Source of the DNA: CAWGXZ01 sp963826695 | GTDB lineage: Bacteria > Pseudomonadota > Gammaproteobacteria > Burkholderiales > Burkholderiaceae_C | Reading direction: 5' to 3' | DNA: 64,000 nucleotides | Assembly: GCA_963826695.1 (NCBI GenBank) | Contig: CAWGXZ010000009.1 | Coordinates: 182,000-245,999, forward strand | Shown here: positions 57,341 to 64,000 of the stretch, in pieces | How the letters are laid out: each line of letters opens with the position of its first letter | Numbering within the stretch: the first letter of the stretch is position 1 | Notes under the pieces: model-generated | What the model was told of the DNA's origin: nothing | The model's input: the letters and a program-made list of their open reading frames with translations, nothing else | Databases searched by the model: none | Program-made: the position numbers and the translations under genes

Positions 57341-58177
57341 GTGGCGCAATCTGCCTGCGTGGTGGTGATCCTGACCTACAACAGCGAAGACATCATCGAA
57401 GAAACGGTCACGCAGGCGTTGAAGGTGTCGCCCTCGATCTACGCGGTGGATTCGGACTCGAAAGATGCGACCACCAGCATTCTGCGGCGCCTGGGCTGCG
57501 ACGTCGTGCAGCGGCCCTTCAGCAACTACAGCGAACAGCGCAATTGGGCCATTGACCAAGTAATGGACAAGGCGGCCTGGCAGCTGCACCTCGATGCCGA
57601 CGAGGTGCTGGATGAGCGCGCGGTGAAGGCGATAAGAGGTGTTCTCGACCACGAACCTTTAGCCAACAGGGGCGCAGCCTATCTGCTGAAGCGACGAGAC
57701 TATTTCATGGGCAAGGAACTCCGCTTCAGTGGACTAAGCCCCTGGCACTTGCGACTGTTCCCATCAGGCCATGGGCAGTGCGAAGACCGTTTGTACGACC
57801 AGCATTTCCTGTCGGACCTGCCGGTAGTTCGCTTGCCCGGACTAATGCACGACAAGAACCGCCAGAGCTTGAGCGAATGGGTGGCCCGTCACAACCGGTG
57901 GAGCGATCTGGAAGCCGAGCAGGCCTACAGGGCAGCGGGCCCAGGCGTGTTGCAGCCGGCGTTGTCGGCAGACCCGCGTCAGCGCACGCGATTATTGAAG
58001 TTGGGGTATTACGGTTTACCGACAGGCTTGCGAAGCTTACTGTATTTCCTCTACCGCTTTGTATTGCGCGGCGGGTTCTTGGATGGAAGTGTAGGCTTCT
58101 ACTTCGCAGTATTTCAGGGTCTGTGGTTTCGCGCGCTCGTGGACGCCAAGATCGACGAGCGCAGGGCAGCGCTATAG
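57341..58177 (+). CDS. family 2 glycosyltransferase
   Basis: 278-aa GT-A-fold transferase. Opening VVVILTYNSEDIIEET, nucleotide contact VDSDSKDATTSIL (about residues 31-43) and a metal-binding LHLDADEVL in place of DxD (about 83-91). A C-terminal hydrophobic stretch (SLLYFLYRFVLRGGFLDG) suggests membrane association, like WaaE/KdtX-type enzymes. GTG start at 57341, only 3 bases after the decarboxylase stop. Intact, in contrast to its neighbours. Confidence 0.85.
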   Translation: MAQSACVVVILTYNSEDIIEETVTQALKVSPSIYAVDSDSKDATTSILRRLGCDVVQRPFSNYSEQRNWAIDQVMDKAAWQLHLDADEVLDERAVKAIRGVLDHEPLANRGAAYLLKRRDYFMGKELRFSGLSPWHLRLFPSGHGQCEDRLYDQHFLSDLPVVRLPGLMHDKNRQSLSEWVARHNRWSDLEAEQAYRAAGPGVLQPALSADPRQRTRLLKLGYYGLPTGLRSLLYFLYRFVLRGGFLDGSVGFYFAVFQGLWFRALVDAKIDERRAAL

Positions 58178-58379
58178 CGTCCATTGAACGTCACTTGGCG
58201 CCGACGTGGTGAGGGTCGGAAACGACATTGGATGTCGTGCCACAAACGGCTTTTGGCGTGGTTATCTTCCCATTTCCGTGCGATTATGTTCCGACTCGGA
58301 GCTCGCAGGTTTTCAGGGCGCATGAACTGGTGCGCGTCCATGAGCTATAGCCGGTTATGGCACCACAAGCTCTTAGGAA

Positions 58380-58398
58380 GCCTCGCTGAGGCGGGTTT
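58380..58398 (+). terminator. possible short terminator or leader hairpin
   Basis: GCCTC-GCT-GAGGC followed by GGGTTTT, in the 236-base gap between the glycosyltransferase and the next open frame. The U-tract is only four T, so termination would be weak. It lies 16 bases before the ATG at 58414, so it could instead act on translation. Nothing else recognisable occurs in 58178-58413. Confidence 0.3.
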
Positions 58399-58413
58399 TC
58401 AACCGGGTAAAAT

Positions 58414-58935
58414 ATGAAGATTGCCTTCGCCGGGATGGGGCTCCTACTGGCAGTCGCGGCAGCGGCCGCTCCGCGCCCAGGCGCGAACCCGCCTATCGCC
58501 GTTCCGTTCACGTTGAACGAATCCGGTTTCGTAACGCTCGTCATCGAGGACGCGAGCGGGCGCCGCGTGCGAAACCTAGTCAGCGGAACGGAGTTTCCGG
58601 CTGGCGACAATGTCGCTTGGTGGGATGGCCTTGATGACGTTGGCCGCGATACCCAAGCCGCGTCGCACGCGGTTTATAACGCGCCCGGGAAATTCGTGGC
58701 GGCGGGCGTATACAAAGTACGTGGGCTGGTGCGGCCGAAGCTCGATGTCATCTATGAGATGACGCATTATACGAGCGGCAATCCGCCGTGGGCGACGCAC
58801 GACAAATTGAGCGAGTGGCTCGCCAACCATACGGCGCCGGGCGCGATGCTTTTTGTCCCGGTCGTACTGCTCCGGTGCGCGATGGCAAGCCGGAATCCGC
58901 AGGCGGGCAGATCCTTGTCGGCAGCTTCGTTAGTC
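58414..58935 (+). pseudogene. 5' fragment of a secreted protein with FlgD/Ig-like domain
   Basis: Signal peptide (MGLLLAVAAAAAP), then an Ig-like segment PFTLNESGFVTLVIEDASGRR, VRNL and the FPAGDNVAWWDGLDD loop typical of FlgD-Ig modules, continuing to NHTAPGAMLFVP. At about 58853 the frame changes (GRTAPVRDGKPESAGGQIL, VGSFVS) and homology stops at about 58935, next to the IS5-family element. The rest of the gene is missing downstream. Probably the remains of a large surface-associated protein. Confidence 0.6.
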
Positions 58936-58996
58936 GGACCTGCGAAATCCGATTCCGCCCTCGGCCTGGCGTTGGTTGACTGCCGTGGGCATTCCA

Positions 58997-60430
58997 TCAA
59001 CCCAAGGCGCCAGCAGCTGGCCTGAAGGCCACTCGTGCAATAGCTCTCGCATACAGCGCCATCGCAGTCAGGGCCAACAAAAGGCCTGGGCCTTGACGGG
59101 CGATGGCCCGCAGCAGCCAGCGGATGTTGAAGCCGGCAGCGCACAGCACCGCATGCAGCGCGTCTCCTTCTGCACCCTTCAGCCAGCACCGGTCCATGCG
59201 GTGATCGGCTTTGGTGTGCCCGATCAGCGGCTCGATCGCCTGGCGCCGCTTCAGCCAGGTTCGCTGCCTGGGCGTGAGCGACTTGAACTTGCCGCGGTGG
59301 ATCACTTCGACCGGCGCCAACTCCTTGTCCACGCCCCGATAGCCCAGGTCCACGATGGCCGTCGTCGGCTTCACGCCGATGTCCTGCAGCAAGGTGTTGG
59401 TCTGCTCGATCTGCGCGGCCAGCGTGTGGCCGTCGTACGGGTTGCCGGGGAAGCTGCGCGCACCCACCATCAGGCCGTTCTCGTGCGTGACCGCCAGGCT
59501 GACCTTGACGCCGAACTCGTAGGGCTGGCGAGCCTTCCCCTTCCCAATGCACTCGGCTTCCGGCGCATGCAGCGCGTACAGCTTGTTCTTGTCCTTGGGC
59601 CGTTGCTTGTGGATGCGCTCGGCGCGCTGCACCCAGGCGTCCAGCTGCAGCTTGGCGGCGTTGGCCACGCCGTCCATCTTGCGCCGCACGTCGCGCAGCA
59701 GCCGGCCCAGGATCGTGCGCTGCCGCTTGAGCACGCCGCGCAGGCGCTTGAACTGCTTGGCGTGGGCGTACCCGCCAGCCTTGCGGCGCAGCGTCCTGCC
59801 CTCGCGCTCGTGGGTCTGCTTGAGCTGGATGCCAGCGCGCTTGGCCAGCCGGGCGATCTTCTCGCGGGCGACTTCCAGCAGCCGGCTGTCGGTGGGGTGG
59901 GCGATGGCCTTGCTCTGCACCGTCGTGTCGACGATGACGCGCTCGAACTCGGTCTTCTTGACCGCGCCCATGTCCACAGCCGCTTCGATGGTGGTCTTGA
60001 GCAGCTGCTCGACGCCGGCTTCGCCCAGCACGCGGCGGAAGCGGCTGATCTGCGCCGGGTCACACGGCGGGCGCGGCTCGAAGTAGACCTGGCCGCTGAA
60101 GAACTGGAAGTAGACGTCCTGCGCCCAGCGCTCGACCAGAGACTCGTCGCTCTCGTTGTAAGCGTGCTTCAGATACAGCAGCGCAACCATCAGCCGAATG
60201 GGCAGACGCGGACGGCCCGCGTTGCTGACACCGGCACCGGCAACAGCCACGGTCGGGCCAAACATGTCGGCGCCTTCCACCACGCGACCCTTGCGATCGC
60301 GATGAGAAAACACTGGTGCCAACGACGCCTCGATGTCTGCCCACGGCATGCGTGTGGCAAGTACCGACAGCGGGTGGCGCAGGTCGATCATCTGATCCAG
60401 GCGGGCGCGAAAGAAATCGTCGGTGGCCAT
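58997..60430 (-). mobile_element. IS5-family transposase (intact) and its insertion sequence
   Basis: 477-aa transposase, apparently intact. Opening DLRHPLSVLATRMPW with the DUF772-type N-terminal domain (RLMVALLYLKHAYNESDESL, about 80-99), then the DDE core: first Asp in VIVDTTVQS (about 167), second in IVDLGYRGVDKE (about 354) and the Glu in AIEPLIGHTKADHRM (about 405). The exact ends of the element could not be fixed: no convincing inverted-repeat pair was found in the flanks (58900-58996 and 60431-60520). It interrupts the gene at 58414 and abuts another transposase relic. Confidence 0.88.
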
Positions 60431-60499
60431 CGGCAGCAGTCCTTCATCTCCCAGGAACTGCTGCTAATTGAATTGGAACTCGGGAGATCTGAACATCAG

Positions 60500-60720
60500 A
60501 ATTCACCCGAAAGTCGTTACAGAACAACGGGTTGCGTGTTATGCAGGGCCGACCAATTAGCCCTGAGAACTTGGCTATGGCCGCCTCGATGCCTTCGCGG
60601 CTTTCGCTGATCACCAGCCTCGCGCCGTGCAGGTCGCGCCGACTCAAACTGCGCAGGAACTCGGTCCAGAACGGCTCGGCTGGGCTGGGCTGGGCTGGGA
60701 CCATCAACAACGAACAAGCC
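60500..60720 (-). pseudogene. fragment of an IS256/mutator-type transposase
   Basis: Minus-strand frames read PFWTEFLRSLSRRDLHGARL and VISESREGIEAAIAK, then after a frame slip a WSALHNTQ / HITRN-like end. This matches the W-x-x-FL-x-x-L-x-x-RGL-x-G-x-x-LVISD-x-H-x-G-L-x-x-AI segment of IS256 transposases around the second catalytic Asp; here Asp is replaced in ISES. Only about 70 codons remain. The rest of 60431-60879 holds no recognisable gene. Confidence 0.6.
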
Positions 60721-60879
60721 GCCGTATTCGAGACACTGAACCTTGAAAAGCTAATTGGATCCAGCGGCAGCTGAATCTGCCCCGAACTCACCGTCGGCCA
60801 ACAATGCAAAGCGGGATCCTTATCACCGAGTGACAACGATAAACCGCCTCCATGCATGAATGCAGACCGCTGCCGCAGA

Positions 60880-61475
60880 CTAATCCAGATTCAACTGTTG
60901 AGACCAATCAACGCGAGGTCGCACGAAGCGAGCAGGGAACCCGCTATATATGGACCAGGTGCTGTCGTTCCTCATAAGCACAGAACGAGCGCCGAGCACC
61001 AATCCCTCGGGTACGACGACACCCTGCCGACGAATGTCTCCGCGCAAAGCCAAGCGTGTTTTCCTATTGCAATTGGCTCCGCGCGTAGCTGAAACGCAGG
61101 CGAGTCCACCGCGTGCGTCCCGCAACAAAGATGGGAACCCTGCGAAATTACGGCGCCCGATCCAATCGAAACGAGGGCCATATTATAAATAATCACCCGC
61201 TCCCCAACGCCAACCCGGTCACCAACGTGAAGCAGCCAAGGAGCCCAAATTCGGGTGCTTGGATAAATATGTACATGCGAACCGATTGAGGCACCGAACA
61301 CGCGTAACACCGCTGAACGCCAACGATGCAAGGGTCGCGGGGTGGGCCGGAATAATAAAATCCATACCACGCCCCAAACCACCCGAGCGATCCGGTTCAC
61401 CAAAGTAAACGACGGTCCCGTTGCAGAGTCTGTGTCCTCCAGTACCATCTCAGATCCTTGTGCCCGAAAATACAT
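60880..61475 (-). pseudogene. WcaF-type hexapeptide acetyltransferase, one frameshift
   Basis: Left-handed beta-helix acetyltransferase: hydrophobic start (VVWGVVWILLFRPTPRPLHRW), then hexapeptide turns FGASIGSHVHIYPSTRI, VGDRVGVGERVIIYNM, GAVISQGSHLCCGTH and IAIGKHAWLCAETFVG. Near 61030 the frame must shift by one base to continue GVVVPEGLVLGARSVL to VDWSQQLNLD at 60880. The corrected protein is about 197 aa, normal for WcaF-like O-acetyltransferases. Together with WcaI- and WcaJ-like genes it suggests a colanic-acid-like assembly set. Confidence 0.75.
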
Positions 61476-61499
61476 CCATTAAACGCGGGCAATTCTGAG

Positions 61500-62702
61500 T
61501 TAACACACAGCAAGGGCCCGCTCAACAATTTTGTGCCGTCCGACCGCTGCAGCAATTGATTTGGCGGTTTCGGAAACGTCAAAATGCTTCGAAAAGCAAC
61601 TCAGAGCCGCCGCGCCCATACAACGACGCGCTTCAGGGCTCGTTGACAACCATTGTTCTAATAGCGCTAGAGTTCCCGCCCGTGTATCTGCCTCCACATA
61701 TCCCGCCGCAGAGGAAACCACCTCGCGCCAAATGTTTACCTTGTTAGAAAGAAGAACCGGCAACCCGCAGCCAAGCGCCTCAGCGACGGCGATACCGAAG
61801 TTCTCCTGATGCGAAGGCAAGATGAATACCTCTGCACGATGAAAGGCCCCCCATTTGCTTTCGTGCTGCAAAAGCCCAGTCCATGTAACCCGCTGTGCGA
61901 TATTGAGTGACGCTGCCATCCTCTTCAGCTTAGCAGCGTAATGACTATCATCCGGTCCGGCGATCACCAAGTGCAAGTCCGTCGTATGCGACGCCGGACC
62001 TATTTGAACGAGAGTGCTGAAACTCCATAATAACGCTTCAATTCCCTTCTTCGGGTGCAAGCGGCCAAGGAACAATATACACCGCTTACCGGCAACTTCG
62101 GGGAATCTACCCTCGAACGCAGCCCGCAGGCGACCCGCCATGTCATCCGGTGGTTGCCGCGTTCCGTAAGGAATGACCACCTCGTTGCAGCGATAGAGCC
62201 AAAACGATTGCCGCGCGAGTATTCTTTCCTCTTCGCACGTGAAAAACACCGCTGCTGCATCTCGGAGTACCCGATACTCCCCCCAAGGCCAGTAAAGCCA
62301 CTTCTTAAGGTGCTTCACTGGAAAGGCCTTCTTGAACCATGGGTCGAGCATACCGTGGGTAAAGACAAAATACGGTTTCTTAATTCTCCTAAGGGCAAGC
62401 CATACACCAAGCGAATTGAACTGCCATATCCCGTTCACAATGACTACATCGAACTGCGAGGCCCGTTCACGGAGCCAAGGCACTAGTCGCCTACTGTACC
62501 GATACTTCCCAATTGCACCCCCAACCGCAAAGCACTTAATCGGAAATTCGCTCACCCAGCTGCTTTCCGGACTATCTAAGCACACAACAGTTGTGCTGTG
62601 TCCCAGAGCATCCATTGCGGCTGCTATTTGACGAATCCCTTCGATGGGACCCCCATTGGCAGGATTTACTGAAGCTATACAATGCAAAATCCGCAGCGCC
62701 AT
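61500..62702 (-). CDS. family 4 glycosyltransferase
   Basis: 400-aa GT-B transferase. N-terminal acceptor domain from ILHCIASVNPANGGPIEGIR (residues 4-23), with FTHGMLDPWFKK in the middle; donor domain with ILFLGRLHPKKGIEALL (about 216-232), LVIAGPDDSHY, WTGLL and the E-x7-E motif in ENFGIAVAEALGCGLPVL (about 303-320). Intact. Codon use and base composition are noticeably more AT-rich than the catabolic genes, consistent with a horizontally acquired sugar locus. Confidence 0.9.
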   Translation of the reverse strand: MALRILHCIASVNPANGGPIEGIRQIAAAMDALGHSTTVVCLDSPESSWVSEFPIKCFAVGGAIGKYRYSRRLVPWLRERASQFDVVIVNGIWQFNSLGVWLALRRIKKPYFVFTHGMLDPWFKKAFPVKHLKKWLYWPWGEYRVLRDAAAVFFTCEEERILARQSFWLYRCNEVVIPYGTRQPPDDMAGRLRAAFEGRFPEVAGKRCILFLGRLHPKKGIEALLWSFSTLVQIGPASHTTDLHLVIAGPDDSHYAAKLKRMAASLNIAQRVTWTGLLQHESKWGAFHRAEVFILPSHQENFGIAVAEALGCGLPVLLSNKVNIWREVVSSAAGYVEADTRAGTLALLEQWLSTSPEARRCMGAAALSCFSKHFDVSETAKSIAAAVGRHKIVERALAVC

Positions 62703-62756
62703 TTTGTACGTCTTGAATATTCGTTTGATTGAGCGCTTACCACCTGGCCCAACAGT

Positions 62757-63484
62757 TCAACGGTAGGCAACGGTCAGCACATTTTGACTAAACACCCTTC
62801 CACTGGCACTTCCGGTTTCGATGAGATAACACGCTTTATATAGAGTACGCAAAATCCTCCAAGCAATATAACGAATGGCACTCAGAAATCCGTGCACCAC
62901 TGGGTAATCTTCAAAATGCTTAATAGCGTTAAAGCCGCTTGCGCGGTACACTTGGCTTAGCGATGATGCAGTAAACGCCATCTGATGGTAAAATCCCCGT
63001 GCAGCGCACTGCACCGAAGAAGGGGGACTCAGCATTGGGAACATGCACGATCATTCGGCCCCCTGTTCTTAGCGCGCGGCGTGCACTTTCCAGTAGTTGC
63101 AGTACTTCGTCTCTAAGGTGCTCTAGAACGTCCAAAGCTACGATTACGTCCAACGACTCCTCTGGCTGTTCCGACAAGAAAGCGTAGATGTCCCCCCTCG
63201 AGACCCCAGTAATGCCTAAGGACGCGGCGTGTTGAACCTGCTCTTCCGAAATATCAATGCCCCTAATATTTTTACAGCCGGCCTGCTGTGCGAAGAAGAT
63301 TAAAGCTCCGTAGCCGCAACCAAGGTCAACTATTTTGGCGTCGCGATCACGCGGGAAGTGTGTTTTTATCAACTTTGTTAGGAACGGCTCCACTAAACAC
63401 TTTGCCGGTGCTGCTATCTGCTCGATTTTCGGGCAGATGGGTAGTGAGGTACTGCCTATATAACCTGTCCCGAAATCGTTGCAT
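62757..63484 (-). pseudogene. class I SAM-dependent methyltransferase, two frameshifts
   Basis: Three frame segments join into one ~240-aa methyltransferase. 63484 to about 63385 gives MQRFRDRLYRQYLTTHLPEN and KVFSGAVP. The next frame gives FLTKLIKTHFPRDRDAKIVD, LGCGYGALIFFA (SAM motif I), VIVALDVLEHLRDEV and MIVHVPNAESPFFGAVRC to about 63005. The third gives GFYHQMAFTASSLSQVY to 62757. All motifs survive, so two sequence errors are as likely as decay. Probably methylates a sugar of the surface polysaccharide. Confidence 0.72.
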
Positions 63485-63656
63485 ATTTAACTCACAGGCT
63501 CGCGGTGTTCAACTGTTGATAAAAACGATGCAGGGTCAGTCCGCATCGGTAATTGATTCATCTCTGTCCAAAGAACGCTTAATTTGCACCAACAAGCCGT
63601 GCCTCACTAGTACTGAAACGGGCCCCGCCCTCCCAGCGCGATCAGCGGCGCCCTAC

Positions 63657-64000
63657 CTAGACGTTCACCTTAGGTGCCCCTCGCTCCCACTGCGCCAGCA
63701 CCCTACCATATAGCTCTAGGTGCCGCGTGAGCATCCTGTCTACATTGAACTGCGAAGACCATGCGACGCCTCGCGCCGCGCGTTCCTCTCGTTCGGCTTC
63801 GTCGCGGGCCAAAACACCGCGCAATACCGCTACAGCCCTCTGCACCCACTCCACACCATTCACTTCAGCCGTCTGAGCTGGCAAATAATCGGCGGAAGGC
63901 CCCCCAATTTCATTCATTGGGGGCGCGTCAGTAGTGAGTACGGGGCAGCCACAAGCCTGCGCCTCGACGATAGGCCATCCGAAACCCTCTGCGAGGCTGG
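63657..64000 (-). CDS. family 4 glycosyltransferase, C-terminal part (cut by window end)
   Basis: The visible ~114 residues hold the end of a GT-B donor domain: SLAEGFGWPIVEAQACGCPV with the E-x7-E motif (nucleotides about 64000-63940), LTTDAPPMNEIGGPSADYLP, then the closing helices ERAARGVAWSSQFNVDRML and LELYGRVL. In frame up to the window edge; the start lies outside. The gap 63485-63656 holds nothing recognisable. Confidence 0.85.
   Translation of the reverse strand, partial: SLAEGFGWPIVEAQACGCPVLTTDAPPMNEIGGPSADYLPAQTAEVNGVEWVQRAVAVLRGVLARDEAEREERAARGVAWSSQFNVDRMLTRHLELYGRVLAQWERGAPKVNV

Noticed and set aside
58931..60557. Possible IS5 ends (GTCGGACCTGC versus GTCGGCCCTGC) with TTAG on both flanks
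   Set aside because: The right copy lies inside what reads as IS256-transposase sequence and the spacing to TTAG is unequal, so the match may be chance.

Overview
The window is GC-rich bacterial DNA with a betaproteobacterial (Burkholderiales-like) gene set. The evidence is orphan Bug/TctC solute receptors, rdgC, a protocatechuate/beta-ketoadipate operon, TRAP carriers and a Wza/BY-kinase exopolysaccharide locus. No rRNA or tRNA gene and no CRISPR array was seen. Species cannot be fixed by reading alone.

Layout. (1) 0-3.2 kb: Bug receptor, aldo/keto reductase, lipoprotein-like alpha/beta hydrolase. (2) 3.2-4.2 kb: no intact gene, with the wreck of a transposase C-terminus. (3) 4.2-12.4 kb: a giant adhesin-like protein (RTX repeats, 12 cadherin-like repeats, a 7-repeat FG-GAP propeller, RTX again) cut by one +1 frameshift, then a TIGR03032-type protein and an APS kinase. 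(4) 12.4-17.1 kb: rdgC, two PDC-lactonase-like amidohydrolases, a Bug receptor with a frameshifted signal peptide, a dimeric alpha/beta-barrel protein. (5) 17.2-28.2 kb, minus strand: a TRAP transporter with a split dehydroshikimate-dehydratase-like pair, a TetR regulator, an AEC permease, a fused QuiC-type dehydratase, a second AroE, AroQ and AroE. (6) 28.3-37.1 kb: IclR regulator, a divergent TRAP receptor, then pcaH-G-B-(C::D)-I-J-F. (7) 37.1-42.3 kb: toxin-antitoxin-like small genes and a type III polyketide synthase cluster with its own ACP and ketosynthase and an in-frame methyltransferase::flavoprotein fusion. (8) 42.4-53.9 kb: UDP-glucose dehydrogenase and an exopolysaccharide operon. 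(9) 54-64 kb: glycosyltransferase region with three transposase types and many broken genes, becoming visibly AT-richer after about 60.9 kb.

How it works together: regions 5 and 6 would take up hydroaromatic acids (TRAP, AEC), convert quinate/shikimate-type compounds through dehydroquinate and dehydroshikimate to protocatechuate (AroQ, AroE paralogs, QuiC), cleave the ring (PcaHG) and deliver acetyl-CoA and succinyl-CoA (PcaB, PcaC-PcaD, PcaIJ, PcaF). The polyketide cluster probably makes a methylated, hydroxylated phenolic or pyrone lipid. Regions 8 and 9 make, polymerise and export a surface polysaccharide; the adhesin may act with it at the cell surface.

Caution: at least ten genes need a one-base correction to read through, mostly in the adhesin and in 46-63 kb, while the 16-44 kb catabolic region is almost clean. 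Some or many of these may be sequence errors rather than real pseudogenes.
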